Shown here: positions 18,728 through 27,804 of the stretch, in pieces
Numbering within the stretch: the first letter of the stretch is position 1
How the letters are laid out: the number at the start of each line of letters is the position of its first letter
Assembly: GCF_002159175.1 (NCBI RefSeq)
Contig: NZ_NFGZ01000026.1
Location: 1 to 42,041 of the forward strand
DNA: 42,041 nucleotides
From: Flavonifractor sp. An92
GTDB lineage: Bacteria > Bacillota > Clostridia > Oscillospirales > Oscillospiraceae
Reading direction: 5' to 3'
Translations under genes and position numbers: made by a program
The notes under the pieces: generated by a model
What the model was told of the DNA's origin: nothing
What the model saw: only the letters and a program-made list of their open reading frames with translations
Database searches by the model: none

Positions 18728-20632
18728 TCAGGGCTTTTTCAGCAGAACGCGGCTGTCGCCCTCCTTTTTGGTAAAGCCTTCGCTGTCCCAGTACTCCAGC
18801 AGGGCCAGGGCGTACTTGCGGGAAATGCCCAGGACGTCCCGGAACTCGGCCAGGGAGAGCTGGGGCTTCTGATCGAAGAGGCCGATAAGGGCGTCGGCGG
18901 CCTGCCGGTAATAATCCTTGCGCAGCACGATCTGGGCGTTGAGGGGCACCAGATCCCCGTCGTAGAAGAGGCGCTGGACCACCTGCCGGGCGCCGTCCTG
19001 CTTCTTGCCAAAGGAGCCCACGATGTCGTCCAGATTCTCCGGCGCCAAACCCGCCTTGCCGTAGAGGTCCAGCAGCTGGTCCTTCAGGCCGGTGTAGAAG
19101 GAGTTCCATACCACCTGGAAGTCGGGCAGAGCCACGGTGGGGCCCTCGATGCGCAGGCCCCGGTGCTCGGCAAAGTAGTCGATGAGGGCGTCGATGGCCG
19201 CCGGGGAGGCGGTGGGCAGGAGTTTGCCCCGGAACTCGCCCCGGTTCATGCCGGGCTGGAGGGGCTGGGCCTTGTGGTAGTCGCCCAGGAATTTGACGCA
19301 CTTCTCCCACAGGCCCTCCAGGGCCTCGTGGCTGATGTAGCGGCCCACCAGCTCCACCACCGAACCATTTTCCAGCATGGGGGTGATGGACTCGGTGAGC
19401 TCACCGTCGGTGAGACCGGCGTGCTTGGCCAGGTCGTGGTGCTTGGGCAGGCTGGTACCCGCCTGGCGCAGGGCCTCCAGCACCTGCTTCTCCGACGAGC
19501 CGGAGGCGCGGGCGGCCAGGCCCTCCAGCACCGCCAGGTCGTTGCGCTTGTGGCGGCCCGGGGCGGCATTGAGGATGACGCCGCCGCCCACCGTCACCAG
19601 GGGCGAGAAGAAGCGCACCACATAGTGGTCGCCGTTCTTCACCGCCACGTCCTCCTGGAAGCGGAGCTGGGCGTACCCGGTCTCGCCGGGCTCCATCTGG
19701 TCCTTGCCCAGCACCACACACTTGCACACCAGCTCCCGGCTGCTGTGGTGGAAGTGGAGCTGGGTGTCGTTCTTGATGGGATAGGGGGAGTCTTTCAGCA
19801 CCGTGAGCTGCACGTCCATCTGCCGGGAGAGCACCATGGAGCCGGGCTTGGCGATGGTGTCGCCCCGCTTCACGTCGGCCTTATCGATGCCGGACAGGTT
19901 CACCGCCACGCGCATACCGGCGCTGGCCCGCTCCTCGGGCTGGTCGTGGTTCTGAAGGCCGCGGATGCGGGCCTTTTTCTCGCTGGGATAGATGGACACT
20001 TCCTCGCCCAGCTTCATGGAGCCCTCGATGAGGGTGCCGGTGACCACGGTGCCAAAGCCGTCCACCGAGAACACCCGGTCCACCGGCAGGCGGAAGGGCC
20101 GGTCCTGGTTGCGCTGCTCGGCGCCCTCCACCAGCTTCACGATGAGCTGCTTGAGCTCCTCAATGCCCTGGCCGGTGTAGGACGACACGGCGATGATGGG
20201 GGCGTTCTGGAGGAAGGTGCCCTGGACGGTCTCCCGGGCCTCCTCCTCGATGGCCTCCAGCCACTCCTCGTCCACCATGTCGGCCTTGGTGACCACGATG
20301 ATGCCGTTCTGCACCCCCAGCAGGGACAGGATGCCCAGGTGCTCCCGGGTCTGGGGCATGAACCCCTCGTCGGCGGCGATGACCATGAGGACCACGTCCA
20401 TACCCGACGCGCCCACCAGCATGTTGCGGATGAACTTCTCATGGCCGGGCACGTCGATGATGCTGGCGGTCTGGCCGTTGGGCAGGGTGAGCTGGGCAAA
20501 GCCGATCTCGATGGTGATGCCCCGCTTCTGCTCCTCCTTGAGCCGGTCGGTGTCCACCCCGGTGAGGGCCCGGGTAAGGCAGGTCTTGCCGTGGTCCACA
20601 TGGCCGGCGGTACCGATGATGATATGCTTCAT
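18728..20632 (-). CDS. selB: Selenocysteine-specific elongation factor SelB
   Basis: A 634-residue GTPase that carries Sec-tRNA to UGA codons with a SECIS element. The G domain shows GHVDHGKT (10-17), DVPGH (60-64) and TKAD (115-118). EF-Tu-like barrels follow, and the C-terminal part contains the winged-helix repeats that bind the SECIS RNA. Length matches the family. It starts 15 bases after selA and is followed by selC, giving selA-selB-selC. Confidence 0.97.
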   Translation of the reverse strand: MKHIIIGTAGHVDHGKTCLTRALTGVDTDRLKEEQKRGITIEIGFAQLTLPNGQTASIIDVPGHEKFIRNMLVGASGMDVVLMVIAADEGFMPQTREHLGILSLLGVQNGIIVVTKADMVDEEWLEAIEEEARETVQGTFLQNAPIIAVSSYTGQGIEELKQLIVKLVEGAEQRNQDRPFRLPVDRVFSVDGFGTVVTGTLIEGSMKLGEEVSIYPSEKKARIRGLQNHDQPEERASAGMRVAVNLSGIDKADVKRGDTIAKPGSMVLSRQMDVQLTVLKDSPYPIKNDTQLHFHHSSRELVCKCVVLGKDQMEPGETGYAQLRFQEDVAVKNGDHYVVRFFSPLVTVGGGVILNAAPGRHKRNDLAVLEGLAARASGSSEKQVLEALRQAGTSLPKHHDLAKHAGLTDGELTESITPMLENGSVVELVGRYISHEALEGLWEKCVKFLGDYHKAQPLQPGMNRGEFRGKLLPTASPAAIDALIDYFAEHRGLRIEGPTVALPDFQVVWNSFYTGLKDQLLDLYGKAGLAPENLDDIVGSFGKKQDGARQVVQRLFYDGDLVPLNAQIVLRKDYYRQAADALIGLFDQKPQLSLAEFRDVLGISRKYALALLEYWDSEGFTKKEGDSRVLLKKP

Positions 20633-20647
20633 AGCGCAAGCGCTCCT

Positions 20648-22042
20648 TTATTTCAGAATGGCGTCCAGCGCCCGGACGATCTCCTCCCCGTCCTCATGGG
20701 TGAGGGTGCGGGGGTCCAGCACGTACTTTTCGTGGCGGATGCGGCCCACGATGGGGGTCTCCCAGGCCCGCAGGGCCTTTTCCAGCGCGTCCAGGGAGCA
20801 GTTCACCGGGGCGAGCTCCACCACCCAGGTGGGCAGGGGCACGCCGGGCAGACTGCCGCCGCCCACCTCGCCGGTATCGGGGGCGGTGGTGACGGTGCAG
20901 CGCGCCCCCAGCTTCTCGGTAAGCGCCGCAGCAAAGGCCTCAGCCCGCAACCGCAGCTCCTCCCGGGTGGCCCCCAGCATGGAGAGAGTGGGGATGCGCC
21001 GGGCGGCCAGGGCGTGGTCCTCGTAGAAGCGGAGGGTGGCCTCCAGCGCCGCCAGGGTCAGCTTGTCGATGCGCACCACCCGGGCGAACTGGTTCTTCTT
21101 CATGGCCTCAATGTATTCCTTCTTGCCGATGGCGATGCCCGCCTGGGGCCCGCCCAGGAGCTTGTCGCCCGAAAAGCACACCACGTCGGCTCCGGCCTTC
21201 ACGCTGTCCTCCACGGTGGGGCCGTCGGGGACGCCCAGGACCTGGTCGGTGAAGAGCGCGCCGCTGCCCAGGTCGTGGAACACAGGGACGCTGTACTCCT
21301 TGCCCAGGGCCACCAGGTCCTCGGTAGAGACCTCCTCGGTGAAGCCGATGAGCTTGAAGTTGCTGGTGTGGACTTTCAGCAGGATCTCGGCCCCCTGCTC
21401 CTCGATGGCCCGGCGGTAGTCGGACAGATGGGTCTTGTTGGTGGTGCCCACCTCAATGAGGTGCGCGCCGCTGCGGGCCATGATCTCGGGCACCCGGAAG
21501 GACCCGCCGATCTCCACCAGCTCGCCCCGGGAGATGGCCACCTTCTTCCCGGCGGCCAGGGCAGAGAGCATGAGGAACACCGCCGCGGCGTTGTTGTTCA
21601 CCGCCAGGGCACCCTCCGCGCCGGTGAGGGAGCAAATGAGTTTGTCCACATGGGAGAAGCGGCTGCCCCGCCGGCCCTCGTCCAGATTGTACTCCAGATT
21701 GGAGTAGCCACGGGCGGCCTCGTACACGGCCTTGGCGGCCTCCTCGCCCAGAGGGGCGCGGCCCATATTGGTGTGGAGCACCACGCCGGTGGCGTTGATG
21801 ACCCGCCGCAGGTGGGGCCGGCAGGCGGCCCGGGCCTGAGTGATGGCGGCCTGGGCCAGCACGGCGGTCTCGGGGAGGGCGGTAATGCTGCCGTCCAGAA
21901 TGCCCCGGCGCAGGCCGTCCAGCTGGGCGCGGGCGGCCTCCTTCAGCGCGTGGTAGGGCAGCTCGCTCTGGGCCTCCACCAGCGCGGGGCAGGTCAGAAG
22001 CACATCCATCTTGGGGAGCTGCTGAAGCAGAGCTTTGTCCAT
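20648..22042 (-). CDS. selA: L-seryl-tRNA(Sec) selenium transferase SelA
   Basis: A 464-residue PLP enzyme that converts Ser-tRNA(Sec) to Sec-tRNA(Sec) using selenophosphate. The PLP lysine is K294 in CFSGDKLLGGPQAG. Other family segments are INATGVVLHTNMGRAPL and YSNLEYNLDEGRRGSR. GGAGG precedes the ATG. selD, needed to make selenophosphate, is not in this window, so it must be elsewhere if the pathway works. Confidence 0.97.
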   Translation of the reverse strand: MDKALLQQLPKMDVLLTCPALVEAQSELPYHALKEAARAQLDGLRRGILDGSITALPETAVLAQAAITQARAACRPHLRRVINATGVVLHTNMGRAPLGEEAAKAVYEAARGYSNLEYNLDEGRRGSRFSHVDKLICSLTGAEGALAVNNNAAAVFLMLSALAAGKKVAISRGELVEIGGSFRVPEIMARSGAHLIEVGTTNKTHLSDYRRAIEEQGAEILLKVHTSNFKLIGFTEEVSTEDLVALGKEYSVPVFHDLGSGALFTDQVLGVPDGPTVEDSVKAGADVVCFSGDKLLGGPQAGIAIGKKEYIEAMKKNQFARVVRIDKLTLAALEATLRFYEDHALAARRIPTLSMLGATREELRLRAEAFAAALTEKLGARCTVTTAPDTGEVGGGSLPGVPLPTWVVELAPVNCSLDALEKALRAWETPIVGRIRHEKYVLDPRTLTHEDGEEIVRALDAILK

Positions 22043-22104
22043 GGGGTGAACCTCCAGTTTCCGGGGCGGAGGGGTCCGCCCCGAGTCATCACAATGTATC
22101 AGAC

Positions 22105-22134
22105 ATTATATCATACCGCCCGAAGGAGGGACAA
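22105..22134 (-). promoter_or_regulatory. selA: selAB promoter
   Basis: On the minus strand TTGTCC (22129-22134) and TATAAT (22105-22110) are 18 bases apart, 62 bases upstream of the selA start. Confidence 0.7.
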
Positions 22135-22164
22135 GCCAAAAGGCAAAACTTTGTGGTTCACGCC

Positions 22165-22193
22165 TTGTCCCCGGTTCCCTTCTGGGGTACAAT
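22165..22193 (+). promoter_or_regulatory. Promoter of the transglutaminase-like gene
   Basis: TTGTCC (22165-22170) and TACAAT (22188-22193) are 17 bases apart, pointing right and divergent from the selA promoter. Confidence 0.6.
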
Positions 22194-22234
22194 GGGGAGA
22201 ACGTCCCGCCGGAGCGGGAGCAAGGAGGATGGAC

Positions 22235-23251
22235 ATGGAGCTCTACTACTACCACCATATGAGCCCTCTGGAGCAGGAGGTGTACCGGGCCCTGCGGGAA
22301 GGCCTCAGTCAGGTGCGCCCCACCGTGGTCGTGCCCCGGCTGGAGGGAAAGGCGTTGGGCGATGTGCTCTTCAAGCTGCGGCTGGACCTGCCGGAGCTCT
22401 TCTATGTCACCGGGTTCTCCTACCGCTTCCACCCGGCGGGGAGCCATGTGGAGGTGCTGCCCGAGTACCTCTTCCCCAAGGCCAAGGTCCTCACCCACCA
22501 AAAGGCCATCCAGGCCCGGGTGGAGCGGCTGTGCCGTCCCTTGCAGAAAAAGTCCCCCTGGGAGCAGGCGGAGGCCATCCACGACCTTCTCTGCACCACG
22601 GTCCACTACGATAAGCTGAAAAAGCCCTACTCCCACGAGGTCATCGGTCCGCTGACCCAGGGAGTCGGGGTATGCGAGGGCATTGCCAAGTCAGTGAAGC
22701 TCCTGTGCGACACGTTGGGCATCTGGTGCATCCTGGTCCTCAGCGAGGCCGACCCGGAGCACGGCGTGAAATACCGTCACGCCTGGAACCTGGTGAAGCT
22801 GGGCGGGCAGTACTACCACCTGGACGCCACCTTCGATAACACCCTCAGCCAGGGCGGGGAGTTAAGACGGGACTACCTGTTTCTGGACGACAAACGGGCC
22901 TTCCGGGACCATTTGCCCGCCCTCTACCCGGTGCCCACCTGCACCGACAGCGGCAAATTCTACTACAAGACCGCCAAGCGCTCCTTCACCAAGCCGGAGG
23001 AGGTGGCCTCCCGGGCCCGGCAGGCCATGCGGAAGGATCAGACCCTGGTGTTCCACTGGCGGGGCGGGCCTCTCACCGCCGATGTGCTGGGAGAGCTGGT
23101 GAAACTGCTGGAGGACGTCGCCCGGGAGAAGGACCGCCACGCCCGCATCCAGGTCAACCGCCCCCAGGCGGTCTTTCAGGTGACCTTCCCCAAGGAGGAA
23201 GTCGCCGCCGCGGTGGTGGAGGAAGAGGCCAACGAGGGGGAGAGTTTGTAG
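22235..23251 (+). CDS. Transglutaminase-like domain protein
   Basis: A 338-residue protein with a transglutaminase/cysteine-protease core. C147 in GVGVCEGIAKS, H182 in YRHAWNLV and D197 in YHLDATFD form the expected triad. No signal peptide or membrane segment is seen at this start, so it is probably cytoplasmic. The ATG at 22235 is preferred over 22229 because AAGGAGG ends at 22228. The C-terminal part has no recognisable domain and ends in a Glu-rich tail. The substrate is unknown. Repeat copy 5 follows the stop. Confidence 0.8.
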   Translation: MELYYYHHMSPLEQEVYRALREGLSQVRPTVVVPRLEGKALGDVLFKLRLDLPELFYVTGFSYRFHPAGSHVEVLPEYLFPKAKVLTHQKAIQARVERLCRPLQKKSPWEQAEAIHDLLCTTVHYDKLKKPYSHEVIGPLTQGVGVCEGIAKSVKLLCDTLGIWCILVLSEADPEHGVKYRHAWNLVKLGGQYYHLDATFDNTLSQGGELRRDYLFLDDKRAFRDHLPALYPVPTCTDSGKFYYKTAKRSFTKPEEVASRARQAMRKDQTLVFHWRGGPLTADVLGELVKLLEDVAREKDRHARIQVNRPQAVFQVTFPKEEVAAAVVEEEANEGESL

Positions 23252-23261
23252 GGCCCCTGCT

Positions 23262-23611
23262 TTCCGGGGAGCCCGGAAGATCTGCGCTCGCCGCGCGGGC
23301 GTCCTACCCGGACGGGGCACCGCTTTCTTTGCAAAGAAAGCGGTGGGAAAGAAAGCGCAGAGGGGGGATACCCCCCTCTGCACTCCCCCAAAACGCATCC
23401 CGGCTTTCATTCTGCTGCGGCGGTATTTCCAAAGTACGGCGTGGCCAATTCCAGGCTTTCCGCCTATCCGGAAAGCGTTGTACCCCGGCAAAAAGGGCGG
23501 CCCCTGAAAGGCCGCCCCTTTGGAGGGGAGTGGAGAGGGGAACGAGAAGTTCCCCTCTCCGCTTTTTCTTTCCCCCATTTCTTTTCGCAAAAAGAAATGG
23601 GGCCCTGTCCG
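23262..23611 (+). repeat. Dispersed structured repeat, copy 5, right end truncated
   Basis: Fills the gap between two convergent genes. The left end is complete (CCGGGGAGCCCGGAAGAT, then GCGCTCGCCGCGC and the GTCC-TACCC-GGAC hairpin). The right end keeps the matching GTCCGGGTAGGAC hairpin but stops before the outer GCGCGGCGAGCGC, just before the stop codon of the leftward nucleotidase gene. The right palindrome has the CCCATTTC/GAAATGGG stem seen in copy 2, with CGCAAAAAG instead of CGCGAAAAG. Confidence 0.88.
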
Positions 23612-23622
23612 GGTAGGACAAC

Positions 23623-25881
23623 TTACGCCATCAGAGCGGCGATCATGGCGGCGGCCTCAGCGGCGGTGATGGTGCCCTGGGGGTTGAAGAGGTTATCCTC
23701 GCCCACAGGGATGTACTTCTGGATGATGTTCCACATGGCGCCGTCGGTCGCCCAGGAGGCAATGGAGTCGGCGTCGGCGTAGGTGATCTGGACCGCCCAC
23801 ATACCGGTGGGGCCCTTCTCCAGGACGGTGGCGGCGTTCATCAGCATGACCGCGGCCTGCTCCCGGGTGATGGGGGCGTTGGGGTTGAACTTGCCGGCGC
23901 CGTCGCCGGAGACAATGCCCTCGCTGGCGGCCCAGTCCACGGCGGTGCTGGTAACGTCAGAGAAGGGGGCCTTGGCAAACTCGGGGACAGGGTCAAGGCC
24001 CTGGGCTTCGAAGAGCTTCTCCACGAAGGCCTGACGGGTCACGGTGTCGGCCGCGGGCGCGGTACCGGCGTTGAGGGTCCAGTGGCTCTTGGCCTTGGGA
24101 GGCGTGATGTCCTTGCCCTCGGCGGTCATGGCCTTGATGTACTCGGCGATGACCAGGGTGACGGAGCCGCCGATGGAGCCGAACTCCTCGGAGACCGAGC
24201 CGTCCCACAGCACGGCGTCGGTGCCCATGGTGATGCCGGTGGTGGCGTACCAGCCGAACTCGTCGCCGGCGGCGTTGGCGGACAGGCGGTAGGAGTTGAG
24301 GGCCACCTTGAAGGTCTGGTCATCGGTGACGGGCTTACCCTGGTAGGTGAGGTTCACCACGCGGCTGCCCTCGGGGTTGCCCATGTAGATGTCATAGTCC
24401 ATGCCGTAGAGCTGGTCGGTGCCGAAGCCGCCGCCGGTGATGGTGCCGTCTGCCTCCACGGTGTAGTCCTTGGTGCAGTCCTCCAGCCAGTCCTTGATCT
24501 GCTTGCCGGTCATCTCGATCATGTAGATGAGGTTGTTGTCATACTTGTAGAAGGAGTAGCAGTCCTTCAGGCTGATGGGGGCGCTCTCCGCGCCGTTCAG
24601 GAGCTGGCCGATGCAGAAGTCCTTGTTGGCCACGGGGGAGGCCAGGGACAAGTCCGCGCCGGTGGCCCAGAGCTGGGCCTCGTGGACCAGATTCATGGTG
24701 TCGCTCTGGACATGGAAGAGGTCGGTCTCATCGTCCCAGTCGCCGGAGAGGGTGCCGATCTGCTCGGTGATGAAGGGCAGGGTCCGGTCGTAGTAGGGCT
24801 GCATGAGCTCCTTGAGGCCGGCGTCGTTCTCATAGGTGGTGAGGTCCAGGTTCTCGCTCTGGCCGATGGTGAAGGAGCCGTCGGCCGCGATGGTGACGGT
24901 GGTCTTGGTCAGGGTGGAGGTGCCGCCGTTGACGCAGGGGACGGTCTGGCCGTCGGCGTTCTTCATCTCGGTGACGCCCACCTTGTGGTTGTGGCCGGCG
25001 ATGACCATGTCGATGCCGGTGGTGTTCTCCACCAGGTGGCGGACCTGGTTCTCGGGGGAGAAGTCGGTCTTGCCGGTCTCCACGGCGTCGCCGTCACCGG
25101 CGCCCACCAGGCCGCTGTCCTCGCCGGAGTGGCTGGCCACGATGACGAAGTCGCAGCCCTCGTCCTCCCGCAGGGCCTTCTGCCAGTAGTTGACCCACTC
25201 ATAGGCATAGGTCCGCTCGGTGTTGTCCTTGTGGACGAAGTCGGAGCCCTCGTAGTGAGTGGGCAGGTCCCAGTTGGGGACGTTGACGTTCTCGAAGCCC
25301 AGAATGCCCACCTTGAACTCCTGGCCGCCCACGTCGAAGGTCATGGTCTTGTAGGGCTTCAGGTTGGGCTCCTGGGTCTCGATGTTGATGTAGTTGGCGC
25401 ACAGGGCGTCCACGGGGGTGCCGGGGTACTTGTCGCTGGTGTCGGCCAGCATGTCATAGAAGATCTGCTGGGTCTCCATGTCGAAGTTGAACTCATGGTT
25501 GCCGGGGACAAAGGCGTCATACCCGATGTAGCGCAGGCAGATGGCCATGGGGTTGTCCACGCCGCCCTCCATGTTCATGTTGTAGCTGATGATGGAGCTG
25601 CCCTGGATGATGTCGCCGTTGTCGATGAGGATGGTGCCGTCCATGGCCGCCCGCTCTTCCTTCATGGCGGTGGCCACCTTCAGGTAGCTGTTCTTGACTT
25701 CCTTGCCGTCGATGGGGTTGAGGTCGTAGCATTTGCCGTGCATGTCGGTGGTGGAGTAGATACCCAGCGTGAAGGTATCCTTCTCTGCCGCCAGGGCACT
25801 GACGCCCGCGCAGCTCATCAGCAGAGCGGCGGTCATAGCGCCGGCGGTCAGGCGGCGCAGGGTCCTCTTGTGGCTTGCCAT
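23623..25881 (-). CDS. Secreted 5'-nucleotidase / 2',3'-cyclic phosphodiesterase with SLH domain
   Basis: A 752-residue exported enzyme. The signal peptide occupies about residues 1-32 (basic start, then a hydrophobic core ending SALAA). A calcineurin-like metallophosphatase domain has TTDMHG (44-49), DNGDIIQG, PGNHEF and AGHNH. A 5'-nucleotidase C-terminal domain follows. The last 130 residues contain SLH repeats (FSDV...WA...GIVSGDG...NPNAPITREQAAVML and a second with NPQGTITAAEAAAMI). It should hydrolyse extracellular nucleotides or other phosphoesters while bound to the cell wall. Confidence 0.92.
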   Translation of the reverse strand: MASHKRTLRRLTAGAMTAALLMSCAGVSALAAEKDTFTLGIYSTTDMHGKCYDLNPIDGKEVKNSYLKVATAMKEERAAMDGTILIDNGDIIQGSSIISYNMNMEGGVDNPMAICLRYIGYDAFVPGNHEFNFDMETQQIFYDMLADTSDKYPGTPVDALCANYINIETQEPNLKPYKTMTFDVGGQEFKVGILGFENVNVPNWDLPTHYEGSDFVHKDNTERTYAYEWVNYWQKALREDEGCDFVIVASHSGEDSGLVGAGDGDAVETGKTDFSPENQVRHLVENTTGIDMVIAGHNHKVGVTEMKNADGQTVPCVNGGTSTLTKTTVTIAADGSFTIGQSENLDLTTYENDAGLKELMQPYYDRTLPFITEQIGTLSGDWDDETDLFHVQSDTMNLVHEAQLWATGADLSLASPVANKDFCIGQLLNGAESAPISLKDCYSFYKYDNNLIYMIEMTGKQIKDWLEDCTKDYTVEADGTITGGGFGTDQLYGMDYDIYMGNPEGSRVVNLTYQGKPVTDDQTFKVALNSYRLSANAAGDEFGWYATTGITMGTDAVLWDGSVSEEFGSIGGSVTLVIAEYIKAMTAEGKDITPPKAKSHWTLNAGTAPAADTVTRQAFVEKLFEAQGLDPVPEFAKAPFSDVTSTAVDWAASEGIVSGDGAGKFNPNAPITREQAAVMLMNAATVLEKGPTGMWAVQITYADADSIASWATDGAMWNIIQKYIPVGEDNLFNPQGTITAAEAAAMIAALMA

Positions 25882-25928
25882 AGGATCTCCTCTTTTCCTG
25901 TTTTTATTTTCCCCAGCAGGGTGAGTTC

Positions 25929-25957
25929 ATTATAGTTCTTTTCCCCACGTGTTGCAA
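25929..25957 (-). promoter_or_regulatory. Promoter of the SLH nucleotidase gene
   Basis: On the minus strand TTGCAA (25952-25957) and TATAAT (25929-25934) are 17 bases apart, 48 bases before the start codon. Confidence 0.75.
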
Positions 25958-25997
25958 GAGGCGAACAGGTGTATTCCTCACCCGGTCAACAGGGGTC

Positions 25998-26028
25998 GAA
26001 AAAAGTCCGGCCAAAGCCGGACTTTTTC
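25998..26028 (-). terminator. Intrinsic terminator after ptsI
   Basis: GTCCGGC and GCCGGAC with a 4-base loop, flanked by A and T runs on both sides, give a leftward terminator 34 bases after the enzyme I stop. It would also work rightward. Confidence 0.85.
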
Positions 26029-26061
26029 CATATCTGCCGCCCTTTTTCGGGGGGCGTGTCT

Positions 26062-27714
26062 TTAGTTGAGCAGATCCAGCGTACAGGTCTGGGCGATGCT
26101 CTTGCGGATCTCGGCCCGCAGGGGCAGCACGGAGGACGGGGAGACCGACAGCTCGTCGATGCCGATGGCCAGGAAGGTGGGCAGCAGCGACAGGTCCGCG
26201 CCCAGCTCGCCGCAGATGCCGATCCAGATGCCCGCCTCGTGGGCGGCGTCGGCGGCCTGCTTCAGGGCCCGCAGCACGGCGGGGTGGTGGGGGTCAAAGA
26301 ACTTGCCCAGGTCGTTGCACTGGCGGTCGCAGGCCAGGGTGTACTGGGTCAGGTCGTTGGTACCCACCGAGAAGAAGTCCACCAGCTTGGCCAGATCGGG
26401 GGCCATGAACACGGAGGCGGGGGTCTCGATCATGATGCCGATCTCGGTGTCGGGGTTGAAGGGGATGCCCTCCTCGGTCAGCTCCTGCATGACCCGCTGA
26501 CAGGCCCGCTTGCACTCCTTGACCTCCCAGACCGAGGTGATCATGGGGAACATGATGGCCACCTTGCCGTAGGCGGAGGCGCGGTACAGGGCCCGCAGCT
26601 GGGTACGGAACACCTCGGGCCGGTTCAGGCAGATGCGGATGGCCCGCAGGCCCATGGCGGGGTTCTCCTCCTTGGTGAGCTGGAAGTAGTCCACCTGCTT
26701 GTCGGCGCCGATGTCCAGGGTGCGGATGATGACCCGCTTGCCGTTCATGGCGGCGGCCACCGTCTTGTAGGCCTCAAACTGCTCGTCCTCGGTGGGATAG
26801 TCGCTGGCGGCCAGGTAGAGGAACTCGGAGCGGAACAGGCCGATGCCCTGGCCGTCGTTGGCCAGCACCGCCGCCACGTCCTCGGGGGAGCCGATGTTGC
26901 AGTAGAGCTTGATGTGCTTGCCGTCCAGGGTCACATCCTCCTGGCCCTTCATGGTCTGCATGAGCTCCTTCATCTCGGTCTGCTTCTGGTGCTTGTCCCG
27001 CAGGGCGGCCAGGGTGAGCTCGTCGGGGTCCAGCACCACCTGGCCGGTCTCGCCGTCGATGTAGGCCAGGCGGCCGTGGTACTCGTTCTGGAGGGCCTCC
27101 CCCGCGCCGCAGATGGCGGGGATACCCATGGTACGGGCCAGGATGGCGGTGTGGCTGTTGCCGGAGCCGCCCATGGTGACAAAGCCCAGGATCTTGCTCT
27201 TGTCCAGCTGGAGGGTCTCAGAGGGGGCCAGATCGTCGGCCGCCAGGATCACCGGCTCCTCGGAGTCGATGCCGCCCTCCACGATGCCCATGAGGTTGTT
27301 GAGGATGCGCTGGGTGACGTCCTTGATGTCGGCGGTGCGGGCCCGCAGGTAGGCATCGTCCATGGCGGCGAACATCCCGGCGAACTGCTCGCCGGCCACC
27401 TGTACGGCGTACTCGGCGTTGCACTTCTCGTTCTCCAGCATCTCCAGGATGTTGGCCACATAGTCCTCGTCCTCCACGAACATGGCGTGGGTCTCAAAGA
27501 GGACGGCGGACTCCTCTCCGGCCTCCTCCCGGCACTTGTCGGCCAGAGCTTCCAGCTGCTCCATGGACTTCTGCTGGGCCTCGGTCAGGCGGGCCTTTTC
27601 CGCCTCCACGTCGGCGTTCTCCACCTTCACCACCGTCCGGTCGGGACGCTGGAAGAAATAGAGCGTACCCTTTTCCACGCCCTTGGAAACACCTTGTCCT
27701 TGGATCAAAATCAT
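26062..27714 (-). CDS. ptsI: PTS phosphoenolpyruvate-protein phosphotransferase (enzyme I)
   Basis: A 550-residue enzyme that transfers phosphate from PEP to HPr. The phospho-histidine motif is GSGNSHTAILARTMGIPA, slightly unlike the usual GGRTSH form. The C-terminal barrel has GTNDLTQYTLACDRQ and the catalytic cysteine in GICGELGAD. Length is a little under the 570-575 residues of many relatives. It is the last gene of the leftward ascorbate PTS run, behind an HPr gene, and is followed by a clear terminator. Confidence 0.93.
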   Translation of the reverse strand: MILIQGQGVSKGVEKGTLYFFQRPDRTVVKVENADVEAEKARLTEAQQKSMEQLEALADKCREEAGEESAVLFETHAMFVEDEDYVANILEMLENEKCNAEYAVQVAGEQFAGMFAAMDDAYLRARTADIKDVTQRILNNLMGIVEGGIDSEEPVILAADDLAPSETLQLDKSKILGFVTMGGSGNSHTAILARTMGIPAICGAGEALQNEYHGRLAYIDGETGQVVLDPDELTLAALRDKHQKQTEMKELMQTMKGQEDVTLDGKHIKLYCNIGSPEDVAAVLANDGQGIGLFRSEFLYLAASDYPTEDEQFEAYKTVAAAMNGKRVIIRTLDIGADKQVDYFQLTKEENPAMGLRAIRICLNRPEVFRTQLRALYRASAYGKVAIMFPMITSVWEVKECKRACQRVMQELTEEGIPFNPDTEIGIMIETPASVFMAPDLAKLVDFFSVGTNDLTQYTLACDRQCNDLGKFFDPHHPAVLRALKQAADAAHEAGIWIGICGELGADLSLLPTFLAIGIDELSVSPSSVLPLRAEIRKSIAQTCTLDLLN

Positions 27715-27739
27715 GACGAATACCCCCTATAAAAATAGA

Positions 27740-27792
27740 GGGTACCTGTTATGGCGCGTATCCAAATTTGGCGCGTGTCAGAACAGGTACCC
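27740..27792 (-). other. Long palindrome between ptsH and ptsI
   Basis: An 11-bp perfect outer stem (GGGTACCTGTT with AACAGGTACCC) encloses a second 8-bp stem using some G-T pairs and a central CCAAATTTGG (27762-27771). The whole 53-base unit folds on itself. No T run follows directly, so it is not a clean terminator. It may regulate or protect the transcript between HPr and enzyme I, or be a protein site. Confidence 0.6.
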
Positions 27793-27804
27793 CCTTGTTT
27801 GGCT

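Noticed and set aside
19163-23251. A 1362-codon plus-strand open frame antisense to selA and selB
   Set aside because: It is a shadow frame typical of GC-rich DNA: low-complexity His, Gly and Leu-rich translation with no domain. Only its last part (22235-23251) is a real gene with its own start.
24082-25935. A 617-codon plus-strand open frame antisense to the nucleotidase gene
   Set aside because: The translation is a monotonous Val, Gly, Ala-rich shadow. The minus-strand frame has a signal peptide and clear domains.
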